From: Lasioglossum baleicum
Lineage: Eukaryota > Arthropoda > Insecta > Hymenoptera > Halictidae
Assembly: GCF_051020765.1 (NCBI RefSeq)
Contig: NC_134942.1
Coordinates: 2,232,001-2,296,000, forward strand
Length of the DNA: 64,000 nucleotides
Reading direction: 5' to 3'
Shown here piece after piece: positions 1 through 11,400 of this stretch; positions within the stretch are counted from its first letter, which is position 1; every line of letters begins with the position of its first letter. The notes below the pieces were generated by a model. The model worked only from the letters and a program-made list of their open reading frames with translations, did no database searches and was not told where the DNA came from. The translations under genes and the position numbers were made by a program.

Positions 1-293
1 GCTTGAACTGTGTGATGCCACGCGTTCCATCGAATGCTACGTTCGGACACAAGGCAAAGTGGCCATTGTCAGTCGAAATCGCGTTCCGGTAGCTTCACCG
101 TGAACAATAATTCCAGGATTATTGTAACATTCAGGATTTGTATGTTAATGTATAACCAAAATCATTTTTCTGCCATTCATACATATCAAAAATGAGATAA
201 ATATAATTGAAATGGGGATTAAAATCGTGGTACAGCAAAAGTAGGGTATCTGTACCGGTTACTGCTGTATCATGCTTCGATCGTACTTTATTT

Positions 294-534
294 TAAACAT
301 TCGGAGCTATTTTAACTCGAAAATTAAACATTTCTTCCTCGCTAGAATATTTCCATTCCCTATGATTTTTCAAATTTTATGGTTACGAAATTGGTATAAC
401 ACCTCATACGATACCTAAATGTTTAGCAATTGATTGGATACCGACACGTTTAATCGTGTAAACGATATTTTAAATAATGGTACAGCAATATTTAATGGCG
501 CCTCAGACTTACCATTCGAGTGCTAAGGGTTTAA
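294..534 (+). repeat. degenerate copy of TTAA-flanked MITE family A
   Basis: The left side reads CGGAGCTATTTTAACTCGAA and the right side ends ACCATTCGAGTGCTAAGGG followed by TTTA. Both match the ends of the intact copy at 56949-57197, which has TTAA on both sides. The left terminal bases have decayed. No coding capacity. Confidence 0.55.
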
Positions 535-2390
535 TAGTCTTCCTAATTAAATCAATTATTGTGTTAGCAAGAAAGTAATTTCGGTATTTTAAGATGAAAC
601 GAAACCGAATTTCTTTATTCAAGCGATGAACTTTAACCAATAATATAAAAACCCAATATTTCCAAGTTAATATTACTTATTAAGAAATTGTACTTCGCAA
701 TTCACGCAGATTTTATTTAGCATAAAAATCGGCAGTCCACTCGCAACACATTTTATTATAATAATCCCGTAACAGAAGCGTACAAAAAAAAATCGAGCAA
801 ACACGTAAGCAAACTAGCATACGTATCTAAGCAAACAAGTTTATAATCGAAATAAATCAAAGCTGCCGACAAAGCAGCGCACGAGATCCGATCCTGAAAG
901 TCGCTCAAACATTTCAATCGGTTCAGTTTTTCCTCTTCTTAATCGGATAGACAAATAAAGAAGATACAGTGACTATCGTTATTGGGTAATGTTCTCCCCT
1001 GATACCGACGTCGATCAGAATGCTTCCGACGAAGATGCACATTACATATTGAGTACGTCGATCTGCCTCGTTCCCGGTGTATGTATAATGCCATTCATTT
1101 TCGTCGATCCTTTTTACAACGATTTTATGAATTCCCTCTCTCGTTAGACTGTCTGGACGTTTAATGTTTAATGCATTCGTCTCTGTCTACCAAATCAGCT
1201 GCACCACGCGATCGAATGCAATTAAAAAATGACGACATGCATCTTTTTTTATCCGCCGGTCTTATTTTTACCTCGAATACCCCGTTCTCGATCGTGAAAC
1301 CCTGTCGCCAAAGCGAAATTGCGGTTATTTTAACAAAGAATTGTATTATCGTATTTATGCCAGTCGGGTTCTTTATTTTCGTACCCGTAAACTGATCCAG
1401 CAATTAGCCGGGAACAAATCCATTCAAACGATTACCGAGAGAACATGCGAATAACAGTACGTCTCTTCAAACGCATACAGTGAATCCAAAAAGTAATTCA
1501 ACACTAAATTTCCGATTCCGCGAAAATTGTCAATATTCTATCCGTAGTCATTTTGTAAAATACAATCGTACAGAATTGAATTTGGACTCATTTTAAAGCT
1601 TCGATCTTCTCCTTTCGATGAAGAGCTGTGAGCTAATTTCGTAATAAGGAGAAGAGTGTTGTTCAACGAGTTAAGGGAAGAAGCCGCGATTGAACTAATA
1701 ACAAGTTAATAACAATTTCGATGCTAACTTTAGTTCAAATTACTTTTTGTGCCATTTTAAGCCTCCATTTACTTACTAATCTATCTTGGATCATTGCTTG
1801 AATGAAAAAATTGGGCTCTATTTCATCTTAAAATACCGAAATTACTTTCTTGCCAGCCGAATATTTTTTGTACAATTTTCGATAAACTGAAGGTGGTCAA
1901 ATATACGTATGGGCGGTAGTGTGTATGTAGCCGCGGCGTGTTCAAGAGCCTACCAGACAAAGAGTTCAACGTAACTGGAAGCACGGCAAATCGATAAAGC
2001 AGTGAAATATCTCGAATGATCGGGCAGAAAAAAGCTGCGGCGAAACAAAAACCCTGGCACCTCCATCCGTCCATACCTGCCTCGGCAAACCGAAAAACGA
2101 CGAGCACATTAAACAAAAGGAAATTTGAAACAAAAAATCGAAAGAAGGAACAAACTAACGCGCCCGAGACAACAGGTTCTCCGAAGTCGTTGAAGGAGGC
2201 AGAGTCGGAGAATCGCGTGGATGCGGAGTGCCGAGTTTCCTCGGAATCGTGGACAAAATTTATAGTTTTATTTCTAAGGTGAACTGTTAAAAGACAGTGA
2301 TAGAACAACAGCAACATTAAGTCTACGACCACCGGTCAAGCGACCGGTTTCGCAGCTTTTATTCCGTGTATAATTATTGACATTATGAAA

Positions 2391-2927
2391 CAGAGTTGGG
2401 GAAAAATTTAATCAACGATTGACGAATACATTTCTACTTCAATCGTTAATCGCAAATTACCAATTAATACTCCTACTTTAGTCGTTAATTGCGGCTAACG
2501 ATTACATTCTTTTCAATTGTAATCGTCAATCGGATAATCGATTAATGATTAACTGCTGAAATTTCAAAACTGTATGCATCCTGAAAAAAATGTGAACTGA
2601 ATTTTTGTTGAGATATACATATCTTTCTCTCCCTCCTTGTTACAGTGTATGGATAGATCGTGTGGCGATTGACTTCAACAATTGATTAAATCGGTCTCCG
2701 ATTTTTCGATGATTTCTATTTTTAATCAACGATTGACGATTAACTTCATCAATGGATTGAATCAATCGTCCATTTTTTAATGATTACCTTTTTTAATCGG
2801 ACACATTGATCAATCAATCTTTGTTAAAATTTTAATTGATTAATGATCGACTTTGCTATAAATATGTTTTCATTGAAAATAATTAGGTAAGATGATAGGC
2901 ATTGTGACTGGCTTGTAATACATTAAT
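2391..2927. repeat. hAT-like relic rich in ATCGATTAA words
   Basis: It starts CAGAGTTGGGGAAAAATTTA, nearly the terminal sequence of the complete hAT-type MITE at 3137-3288. It continues with repeated, inverted blocks of AATCAACGATTGACGATTAA type. The matching right terminus is not found, so this looks like a larger or rearranged relative that has lost one end. Confidence 0.5.
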
Positions 2928-3134
2928 TAGACTGCGGATCTTTATGAATTTATAGCAAAATTGAGTAGATGAAATTCAAAATTGCTGAAAAATTTTACAA
3001 ATCGAAGATGTCCGTGTATGATTTCTCCTCTAATAAAATCATTAAGGGAAGAAATAACATTCAATTTGGTTCCTATTCCTTGCAATCGATGCAGACAATT
3101 TTTATTTTGCATGCACATCGGCCGCTGTGTTTAA
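2928..3134 (+). mobile_element. TA-flanked MITE, family D, nearly full length
   Basis: The left end is TA followed by GACTGCGGATCTTTATG. The right end is a degenerate inverted version (GCACATCGGCCGCTGTG then TTTA). The interior aligns by eye along its length with the complete copy at 52464-52653, sharing TTGCAATCGATGCAGACAAT and TGATTTCTCCTCTA blocks. No ORF of its own. TA target sites and short inverted ends suggest mobilisation by a Tc1/mariner-type transposase. Confidence 0.7.
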
Positions 3135-3296
3135 TGCAGAGTTGGGCATTAATCGATTAAAATTTTAATCAAGATTGATCGACTAATGTGTACGATTAAA
3201 AAAGTAATCATTGAAAAATCGGCGATTGATTCAATCCATTGATGAAGTTGATGAAGTCAATCGTTGATTAATTTTTTGCCAAACTCTGGTTTAATG
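3129..3296. mobile_element. hAT-type MITE with perfect 8-bp target duplication
   Basis: The element spans 3137-3288 (152 bp). It begins CAGAGTTGGGC and ends GCCAAACTCTG, so the termini are inverted repeats with one mismatch. It is flanked by an exact 8-bp direct repeat GTTTAATG at 3129-3136 and 3289-3296. An 8-bp duplication with CAG...CTG ends is the hAT signature. It is too short to encode a transposase. The intact duplication suggests a fairly recent insertion. Confidence 0.88.
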
Positions 3297-4628
3297 AGAC
3301 GAAAATTTTTGAATGAATTCCATCTATTTTCCTAGAAACGACCGACTGTATGTACACGGCGCGGAGCGGCTCGGCGCGGCGCGGCGGCGGTCGACTCGCG
3401 AACAGATTTAGGCATGGTAGACAGTTAACGCGTAACATCTTTCGGTGGCTGTTCCATCGGGTATATCGAGTTGTAGACGGTTGCGGAGTGAAGGGGGTGA
3501 TCGCGGAGCTGGAGAATCGGCTGGCTGGCGTTGGTAGACGTAGAGAGAAGGCGGACTAGAGAGAGGGAGCGGAATCGACGGGAGTAAGAGGCGAAATAAA
3601 AGAAGGAGGAGAGGGTAGGTACGAATCGATTAGGTCTGTCGGCCATTTTGTTGGCGGCTCGAGCCGGCCAAGTGTCCCACAGCTGTCCCCAGGAGGCGTG
3701 GAAGCGACAGAGTCGACTCCGCCGGGAGAACGAATGGTTCGACGTCGGCGTGGAAACGAGCCTCGGATCCTCGCCACCGGATAGGACGTGGTTGGGAGGT
3801 GTAGTGGTGGTGGAAACCGACCTCGGAGTGGGGTCGAAAAGGTCGACCTCGAAGGTGGGGGGACCACGGGTGGTTAGGTTGGGTACTGGGTACTATAGGA
3901 GCCTGACCGGCAGTCAGTGCCTCCCAGGGCCCCGCGCCGTCAGTTTCGTTGGTGTTGTGTCGTGTAACGTGTCCTCTCTTTCTCTCTTTTTTCTCTCTTT
4001 CTTTCTCTCTCCTCCTCGAACCCTCTCCTTCTCTCCTTTCCACCCCCTTTCCTTCGGTTCCCGACCCTCTTTTTTTATATTTCGATTCGTTACCACTACG
4101 ATCAACGCGCCGCTCCCGCTCGAGCAGTGATAAGGGAATAATTGTACACGCGCGCGCGACTTTCGACGGTCCTTTTGGTGACGGATGGTGCGTGGCCGGG
4201 AATCCGAGACCAGGGTCGCAGATCCCCGAATCGAACTGGTCCTGGTGCTCCGATCCTCCAACGAACAGGACCCTGGATTCAGTCTCGGATCGAAGGGATC
4301 AGCTATTCCGAGTAGCCGCGGCCAGCCGGTTGGAATAGAGGATCGCGAGGACCAAGGATCTGCGCAGGGACGTGGAAAGATCGTATAAGATCCGCTAGCG
4401 CGCTCGAGACTATCGTAGCCGTCAGCTAGAAATTTGGATTAACGCGAGTGACAGTACTTGCTCGAGCATCCAGGATTACCGTTCTCACCGGAAAACCAAG
4501 GAGACTCCTCGCAGAGTCGTGTGAAACAGTTTGCAACGCGAATCCTTGCTCCCCGCGGACGCAAAGTGTGCGAGAGTTCAGCGAGCGGAGTACTCGCGGA
4601 GGACGACGGCCGCCCGGAAGGCCGCAAA

Positions 4629-4676
4629 ATGGCGTGGGTTCCGGTCAACTATCGCTCGAAGCGTGAAACTCGCTGA
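4629..4676 (+). promoter_or_regulatory. upstream ORF in tup leader, strong initiation context
   Basis: An ATG in the context GCAAAATGG opens a 15-codon frame ending TGA at 4676, about 590 bases before the tup start. The context has A at -3 and G at +4, stronger than random. If this part of the leader is transcribed and kept in the mRNA, it should reduce ribosome access to the main start. Leader splicing is unknown. Confidence 0.4.
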
Positions 4677-5019
4677 CACCGAGCTGATTCCGGCGTGAAC
4701 GCATGCGTGCGCGAATCCGAAAACCTGCGATGAACGTGAACAGATCGAAATTTCCGCGACCAGTAGCGAATTCCGTGCGACCGACGAGATAGCCGTGAAC
4801 TGTATCCGACACTCGAGCAGTCTCCCTGTTCGCGAATACCGTATTCGGAAAGGGACCATCATCGGCGAGCTCGAATACGAAGAGCGACCATCGGTAAACC
4901 TCGGCGAACATTCAAGAAAATCCTTATCGAGTTTGCCCATGACAAGGATAAGGTGACTCGGTTGTGCTCCGGAAAGGTGTGCGGCAAGGTTCCATCGAAA
5001 AGTAGCCGAGACTATCTAC

Positions 5020-5085
5020 ATGAACTGTGATCGTTGGTTCGTTTCGGTACCGTGTTCTTCTTTGATTTGGTTTTACTTTTTGTGA
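5020..5085 (+). promoter_or_regulatory. upstream ORF in tup leader
   Basis: A 21-codon frame from ATG at 5020 to TGA at 5083-5085 lies about 180 bases upstream of the tup start. It would be translated before the main frame if the leader is unspliced here. A still shorter ATG frame lies at 4939-4956. Confidence 0.35.
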
Positions 5086-5092
5086 ACTCTGT

Positions 5093-5120
5093 GAAGAAGA
5101 AGAAGAAGAAGAAGAAGAAA
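5093..5120 (+). repeat. (GAA)n microsatellite in tup leader
   Basis: About nine GAA/AAG units lie in the purine strand of the leader, shortly before the coding start. Such a tract is likely to vary in length between individuals. Confidence 0.85.
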
Positions 5121-5266
5121 AGGGTTCAAGGTGTGCTGTTCACCCCGAGGTCACGGTTTTGTCAGGTTACAGAGAAAACGTCAGTACGACCGACGGTCGT
5201 ACTTGGCGCGAAGGCCTCAAGATTGCTCGAAAATCGTCGAAGGAGGTGCGAAGGGCTGGAAGAGCG

Positions 5267-5405
5267 ATGGAAATCGGAGGTGCGGCGATGCAGAGGATGG
5301 GCACTGCCGGGGGGCCCGGGCCCCTCAGCCTTCAGGGCCCTCCAAGGTCAGTGAAAATCTCACCCGTTAACATTCAGGACGAGCCCGGTGACCTCACTTC
5401 CCAAA
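5267..5405 (+). CDS. tup: tup coding exon 1 (N-terminus)
   Basis: It encodes residues 1-46 plus one base: a Gly/Pro-rich start, then a segment ending ISPVNIQDEPGDLTSQ. The donor is CAAA|GTACGT. The leftover A plus AA from exon 2 makes Lys47, so the phase fits. An alternative donor inside the exon (CCAAG|GTCAGT near 5347) is possible but would change the join. Confidence 0.75.
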
Positions 5406-8400
5406 GTACGTATAATGTCCACTCATTCTTTCCTAGTTTTTCGCTTAACTCGTTCTCACCCTCGGACGACGGATGGTTTTCGCGTTTCGACGACGCGCAG
5501 CGGTCCAGGCGGCCGATCTAGCAGTTCATTCAGATTTTTGCACTGTTTGGATGTTGATTTTTTGTAGGATAAACAATTTTTAAAAAGTTTTTATATTGAA
5601 ACTTATAGACCGCTAAATGTTGATTAATTTTTGTTCAAAACTGTTTTTCGTCTCGTTATCGGAACTGCATGAAAGATCATGTTCAGTTTTAATATAAATG
5701 ATTTTGATGTAGGTTTTGATGATTTGACATAGATGATGTTTGTTCACTAATATCGATATTTTCGGCATTGCTAAGCATGTAGAAATTAAATACCGATATA
5801 AAACTAGTAATTTTTTAGCAAATGAACTGCTAGATCGCCCGGCCGGACCACTGCGCGACGCGCCGCGCTGCGCGCCGACCAAACGCAGACTCTCTTTCAC
5901 TCGGAACAATATTTATTCTGCACGCATTTCTGTAAAATTGCGTACAACGTTTAATACATATTCCCGAAAATAGTCGAACGTTGCAGATTTTTACACGACG
6001 ATTTCAGTTTAGGCAGCTCACAGGTTCACAACCACCGTCAAACACAGTGACAGCCTTTCAGATTAATATTCGAACGCTCTAAAAAGAAACGATAACTTTT
6101 TCAATATTGGACTAAACAATTTGAACTTTTTGGAGAAGTTGGGACAATTCGTTTGTTACGCAACGTGACAAAAATTTTCTTATCTCTTCTACGACATTTT
6201 TGGGGATGAAGACGTTTTAATCGCTGTAACTGTAAAGTAAAATGTAAATGATACGGCTGGGGTTAAGGCAGAGAACAATAACAAAATTATATTAGGTTGT
6301 CCCAAAAGTTTCTTTCGGAACGTTTGATGGTATATCGTTTGATGGTATATGTATAAGTATACTCGTGTTGTTCGTGTCTTTACGCGTTTCACCTGCAAAG
6401 AAATGTTATGCTACACGAAATAAGCAATCGCCAGAATGTAAACGCCACGCATGTCCACTGCGTTGGGTTTCATGAAATTTTCCGATCAAATTTACATAAC
6501 TTTCATTGAATGATTTGACGTGTGCGGAACATTGTTTACGATAAAACATATCGTTTCCGTTCGATACTCCCGGGACTGCAACTGTAGTCTCGGCATTGCT
6601 ACCAGAAATGTAATAAACCCGTTCGTGGGTGATTTTTCAATTTTATATGACGTAATGCAAGACATCAAATTTATTTTGACATTACTCCGATACCTACGGA
6701 CACAATAAAATGTGAAAATAATTGGTAAGCTACGGAGTTGATACATTTATAATAAAATTTGTGATATAGAAAATAGAAAAAACATTTACAGACAATTCTT
6801 AGTTCGCATAAACATTCGCGCAGTCTGATAATTTGCTAAATGTGCGCACAAACACGAATGAGTTCTCGTTCTCCCGGGGAAATCTTCAAAATTTCAACTA
6901 CTAGAAACTATAATAAAATGTATACGATCCACTTTTAGTTTCGCTGTCATCGAAATTATTAACCAACGAAACCAACGTTGATTTATTATTGGGTTAATCT
7001 AATTGTGAGTCTGCTTGCAAGTATTTAAATTTGCATAAACCACAACACGGTCTAGGTATACATAATGAAATTACGACGCGAACTCATTAGTTCGACTTAG
7101 GATAACGTAATGTATGCTGTCAAGTACGATGTTTTCATAATTTTAAACGAAAATGCAATTGTTACTGAGAAAAACACTTGTACGAAGAAAATATACATAT
7201 GCTATTTGGGTCTTCCGATGATAATTTTTATGTGGTAACAACGTTTATTTAGCCATAAACCAGTGTTTTCAGAGGAAACTTAATTTTAGTAAAATTGTGC
7301 AGAGCAACATTATTAAATATGTTGGTATATAATCAATACTGAACATTTAAATATTGAACGAGGTATTATATCAATTTTATATTCATACAAAGAAAAAGAT
7401 TAATATATACAATGGAATTATTCTAGATCGGAAGAAATGTTTAGGTCCGAGTGCAGAGAGCCAACCGAATGCAGTGCCTAGTAGTTGTCTTATATCAAAG
7501 TTCTTACTGAAAATTGTGAGAAATAATATAAAAGTGATCGCGATTGAAAAATTCTACCAATCCTATCTTCCCTTATTAATTACTGAAAAACTAGAAATTG
7601 CATTGAAACAAGGCTTTGCTGCAAGAAGCGGAATCTTACCATGAAAGCACCCTGTAGGTAAATACTTATGCACATATTCGAGTAAGATTATTGATCGTGG
7701 CTCGAGTTTTTTAGGCCACATTACCTTGTTAACCCTTTTGCACTCGAAGCTATTTTAACTTGAAAATGAAACATTTCATAACAGACGAATTAAAACAATC
7801 TATTGAACACGAATGACACAGTTTAACCCCTTTGCCGTATTTCAATTTCATGGCATACCTAAAGTTATTTGGCCATGAACAAGTGTTTTTATAAATGGTG
7901 AAATTTGTGTGTTACTGTTATTGTCGGAGCGGAAGCAGGGGATCACAGCCGTCGCTTACAGTTTGTGCGATCGCAATGTTCCAAATGCTGTTCTTTATTT
8001 AAGCAAAATCGATTATTTGTACTCTCCCGTTATTATTTATTCATGTTCTCCAACCTTTTAACTTTCAACTCGTTGACAGTGCTAGTTTGACCCGCTTGAC
8101 GTGATAGTGATTCGTTTTACGATTAATTAGACCTCAATCATGGATGACATTAGAACTTAATCTTCAATATTTGTTGTACATGGACTACGCATGTTTATGC
8201 AAAATAAACATTTCCGACAACAAGTGCAACAAACAGGAACCAAGTAGAAATTTCATTCTTTCTTCGATAACTGCAATAAGCTAGATATAATTCGTTGATA
8301 CCCTTAAATTTGTTTCCATGCTTCTTCTTTTCAAAGTTGCACCTACCTATTTTTGTCATACATGCGTAAAATCTCCATTTATAATTAGACTGCGGATGTT

Positions 8401-11400
8401 TATGCAATTTTCAATTTTTGTAGACGAATTTTAAGAAAGTGGAATAAAATACAATCTTAGTTTCCGTGGTAGTAGCCTTTTTTTAGATCTGAAATAAATG
8501 AAAATCGTTGTAAATTCTGTCATATTTTATATCCTACTCTAAATAAAATGAGAAAAGATAATTAGCAACAGAGCGCACGTATGCTTTTAAAGCTATGATT
8601 TATGAACCTTGTTGAATAAGTGAATTGAACTTTAAACTTTTAAAAAGGAAAAAAACCAAGTCGCTTACAAATATTTAATTTTTCTGACACGAGTGACGAA
8701 GAATGTCTGAATCTCTGGTTTCATGTATTTGTTTGCCAATTCTCTTCGCATTTATCAACCGGAAGAACATGTTATCGATGATTAAGACAGAAAACATGTG
8801 GAAAATATTTCCGAAGAAGAAGCAATATTAATCAAAGAAACACACGATTTATCAAAGTCTTCCTTATAATTATCGGTCATTGAATTTTCACGTGACTGTA
8901 TGCAAACTATTATACGAAGCCGCAAACTTTTTCTGTTAGTAGTTTATGCCATGTGGTGGTTCCCACTATGTAGCTTCATTTCTCTGACGAAACATTTATT
9001 AGTCCGCTGTTACCCTGCACACCTTTGTGAAGTTCGGATGTTGTAAATTGACGTTGATGAGAAATTGCGATGCTATTTTATTGATATTGAATTTGTTTTC
9101 TTTCGTAATATGTTCAATAGGTTGAAAATAATTCTTCTAATGAATTTACTCCTTCAAATTACAATTCTCGCCATAAATGCGTAAAATACAATGTCTACTT
9201 ATTACACAGTATTTATTTCTATCGTCTATTTCGAATGATTGTATTAACAAAAGGACACGGATTCAATTGAATTTAATCGATATTGTTCTATGGTACATTC
9301 TCTTCAATTCTTAGACTTTTTACACACATGTCTTCGACTTCGAAAAATAAATATCCTACGAAGCACAGTTTCCGATGGTCTTAACCAGATGACAGGAGAC
9401 GTCAACAGCTTCCGGTTCAAGTACTTGCTTGATCAGCCTTTTTTATCCGTCATTCGTCTCTTGTGTCACCTTGACAGTCACCTCACACATAGTTCACGCC
9501 GCTGTTAATGTAAAAAGTCAGTAGACGGTACGTCGCTTTATTGTTTGCAAACGATGCGAAATATTTCCTACTCAAACACGAAGAGAATCCTAATATATTT
9601 CATTTTCGAATCAGTATCTAAATACAGTAAAAGTTTCACAAATCTCTATTTTGTCGCGTTGAGTTATTAAAAATTCGGGTGTTGGACGAGTAACGGATGA
9701 AACGTAAGTAATTCTTGTGTCTGCGATTACTGTCCTTCGTTAAAATAAATCGAGAAAACGCGGTTCGAAAGGTGGCAAAACAGTGAACGACGACTGAAAA
9801 CGTCCATTGACGGCAGTCGGACGTGCTGTACGTGCATTCGGGAATCAGATAATTCGCTAACACGATCTCTCTCGTTGCCATAGAATATTCAGTAGCGTAG
9901 ACTGCGACTGAACGATAACTTTCTATCGTCGAACGTTACACGTTGTTACGACGGCTAGTTCAACACGTATTTTACGTGTCCAACGAAACGATCGCGGATC
10001 CCGTAAGTCGATCATGATTACGTACGCGGAACACTAATATCCGTGCATTTATCTCGTGTAATTATTACGTTGCTGGCTACGTTGCCTATCAATAAATCAG
10101 CGCATCGCGCGTCGCGCCGCGTCGCGCCGCGCCGCACACTGTGTCGAGAAAAAAGTCATAACTCTTAACCACTTACCGTATCATTTTCTTTACAGTTTCA
10201 GCGAATAAAACGTCTATATCCCCAAAAATGTCGTAGAAGCGAAAAGAAAATTTATATTTTTTTCATGCCTTGATAAAAAAAAAATAATACAAAATGAAAA
10301 ACATACTGCTCGTAAGTTTTTTGACAAGTTAATCTTCCTCGGTTTTTCTTATAAACTCTGTTTCTCTGAATTTACGCTGTGATTCCAAACTTTTGGTCGT
10401 TAGTGTATGCGAGTGCAAGCAAGTCAAATGTAATCGTTTAATTACGAAGTTTATTGCAAGCGTCTCTACTAAAGTTTATTTACACACTTTATTTATCATT
10501 TAATCAATGCCTTCTGACAATACGTTGATAGTGTCCTCAATGAAATTATGGTGAACGGTCATCGGAATCTTGTAAAGTGTTCGAACAGGTGTTCAACAAC
10601 ATCTATGCACGTTTCTCAGTCACTTAATAAGCAATTGGCGAGTTGTATTGATAATATCTCGTGTAATAGCGATACAAGCTGCGATAATACACAGCTACAT
10701 GTCTTCTTGCATTGTGGGCAACGTCTCGTGAGAATCTAGTTTCGCTATATCCCATGTAACTTGACGTTAGTCCCTAAATCATTTTTCTTAACGCTCCCAT
10801 GACATTTTCATTTTCGTCTGCAACGGATGCAACGAATGCACATTTATCACATTAATCACATTAATCGCATTAATCGCATGTGCTCTATAAGGATACATAC
10901 AATAAATTAATGAATAGTTGACTGACACCCGGAGTGTGCAAAAGTTTTCGATCACACACATTTGAACGCCCTAGAAAAGACGATTGATTTTTAAATATTG
11001 AACCATACGATTTGAACTTTTTTGAGCTAAATTGTTTCAAGATTTCACGAAGGTAAATTAGACTGATCAAATCATTTTAACGCTAAACCTACCGAGCCTC
11101 AAAACTAACTGGTACATGTTCCCTTATAAAAATGACAAGATTGAGTTTATTTAGACTTTGTAATGCGGCTCCTATTGTAATACGTGCACTACTCGAGATA
11201 TTTATACAGTCGTTTCTTATGAAATCAGTTTTATTACTTTTCTAATTGTAAAATAAGAAACCTGTAACCTTGGTAGGTTTAGAGTTAAGAAGAATGAAGG
11301 TGAGCAATGTTAACACACTAGGTTTAAATCCGTCAAAATGACGGATTCTAACGTTCCAAATTTACGATTATTCAGATTGTAAAGATGTGTCCATATGGAA

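Larger units (their letters stand above)
1..3349. other. upstream intergenic DNA
   Basis: AT-rich DNA with no gene I can support. It holds a degenerate TTAA-type repeat near 294-534, a short fragment of the TA-flanked MITE family near 717-742, a stretch rich in ATCGATTAA-like words from 2391, one nearly full TA-flanked MITE and a complete hAT-type MITE next to the GC-rich tup leader. Open frames here have no recognisable domain and no convincing exon structure. Confidence 0.6.
3340..5266 (+). promoter_or_regulatory. tup: GC-rich promoter and 5' leader region of tup
   Basis: Composition changes sharply from AT-rich to GC- and CpG-rich at about 3350 and stays high to the coding start. The stretch contains a CGCGG-type run (3358-3390), long pyrimidine tracts (3970-4080), a TATA-like word at 3893-3898 with a TCAGT initiator-like word at 3914-3918, and a second initiator-like GTCAGTTT near 3939. 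No transcription start can be fixed from sequence alone. It directly precedes the first coding exon of a developmental regulator, as expected for a long leader. Many open frames here are compositional. Confidence 0.6.

Noticed and set aside
989..1147. 52-codon frame from ATG to TAG
   Set aside because: Considered as a small protein, but length is within chance for this composition and it lacks signal peptide or motif.
1823..2332. 169-codon - strand frame and an 88-codon Lys-rich + strand frame
   Set aside because: Mutually overlapping, no domains, no initiation or splice support.
3350..4388. Several long overlapping open frames on both strands in the GC-rich island
   Set aside because: They appear in many frames at once, are Ser/Pro/Arg-rich and lack domains. 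The region is better read as tup promoter and leader.
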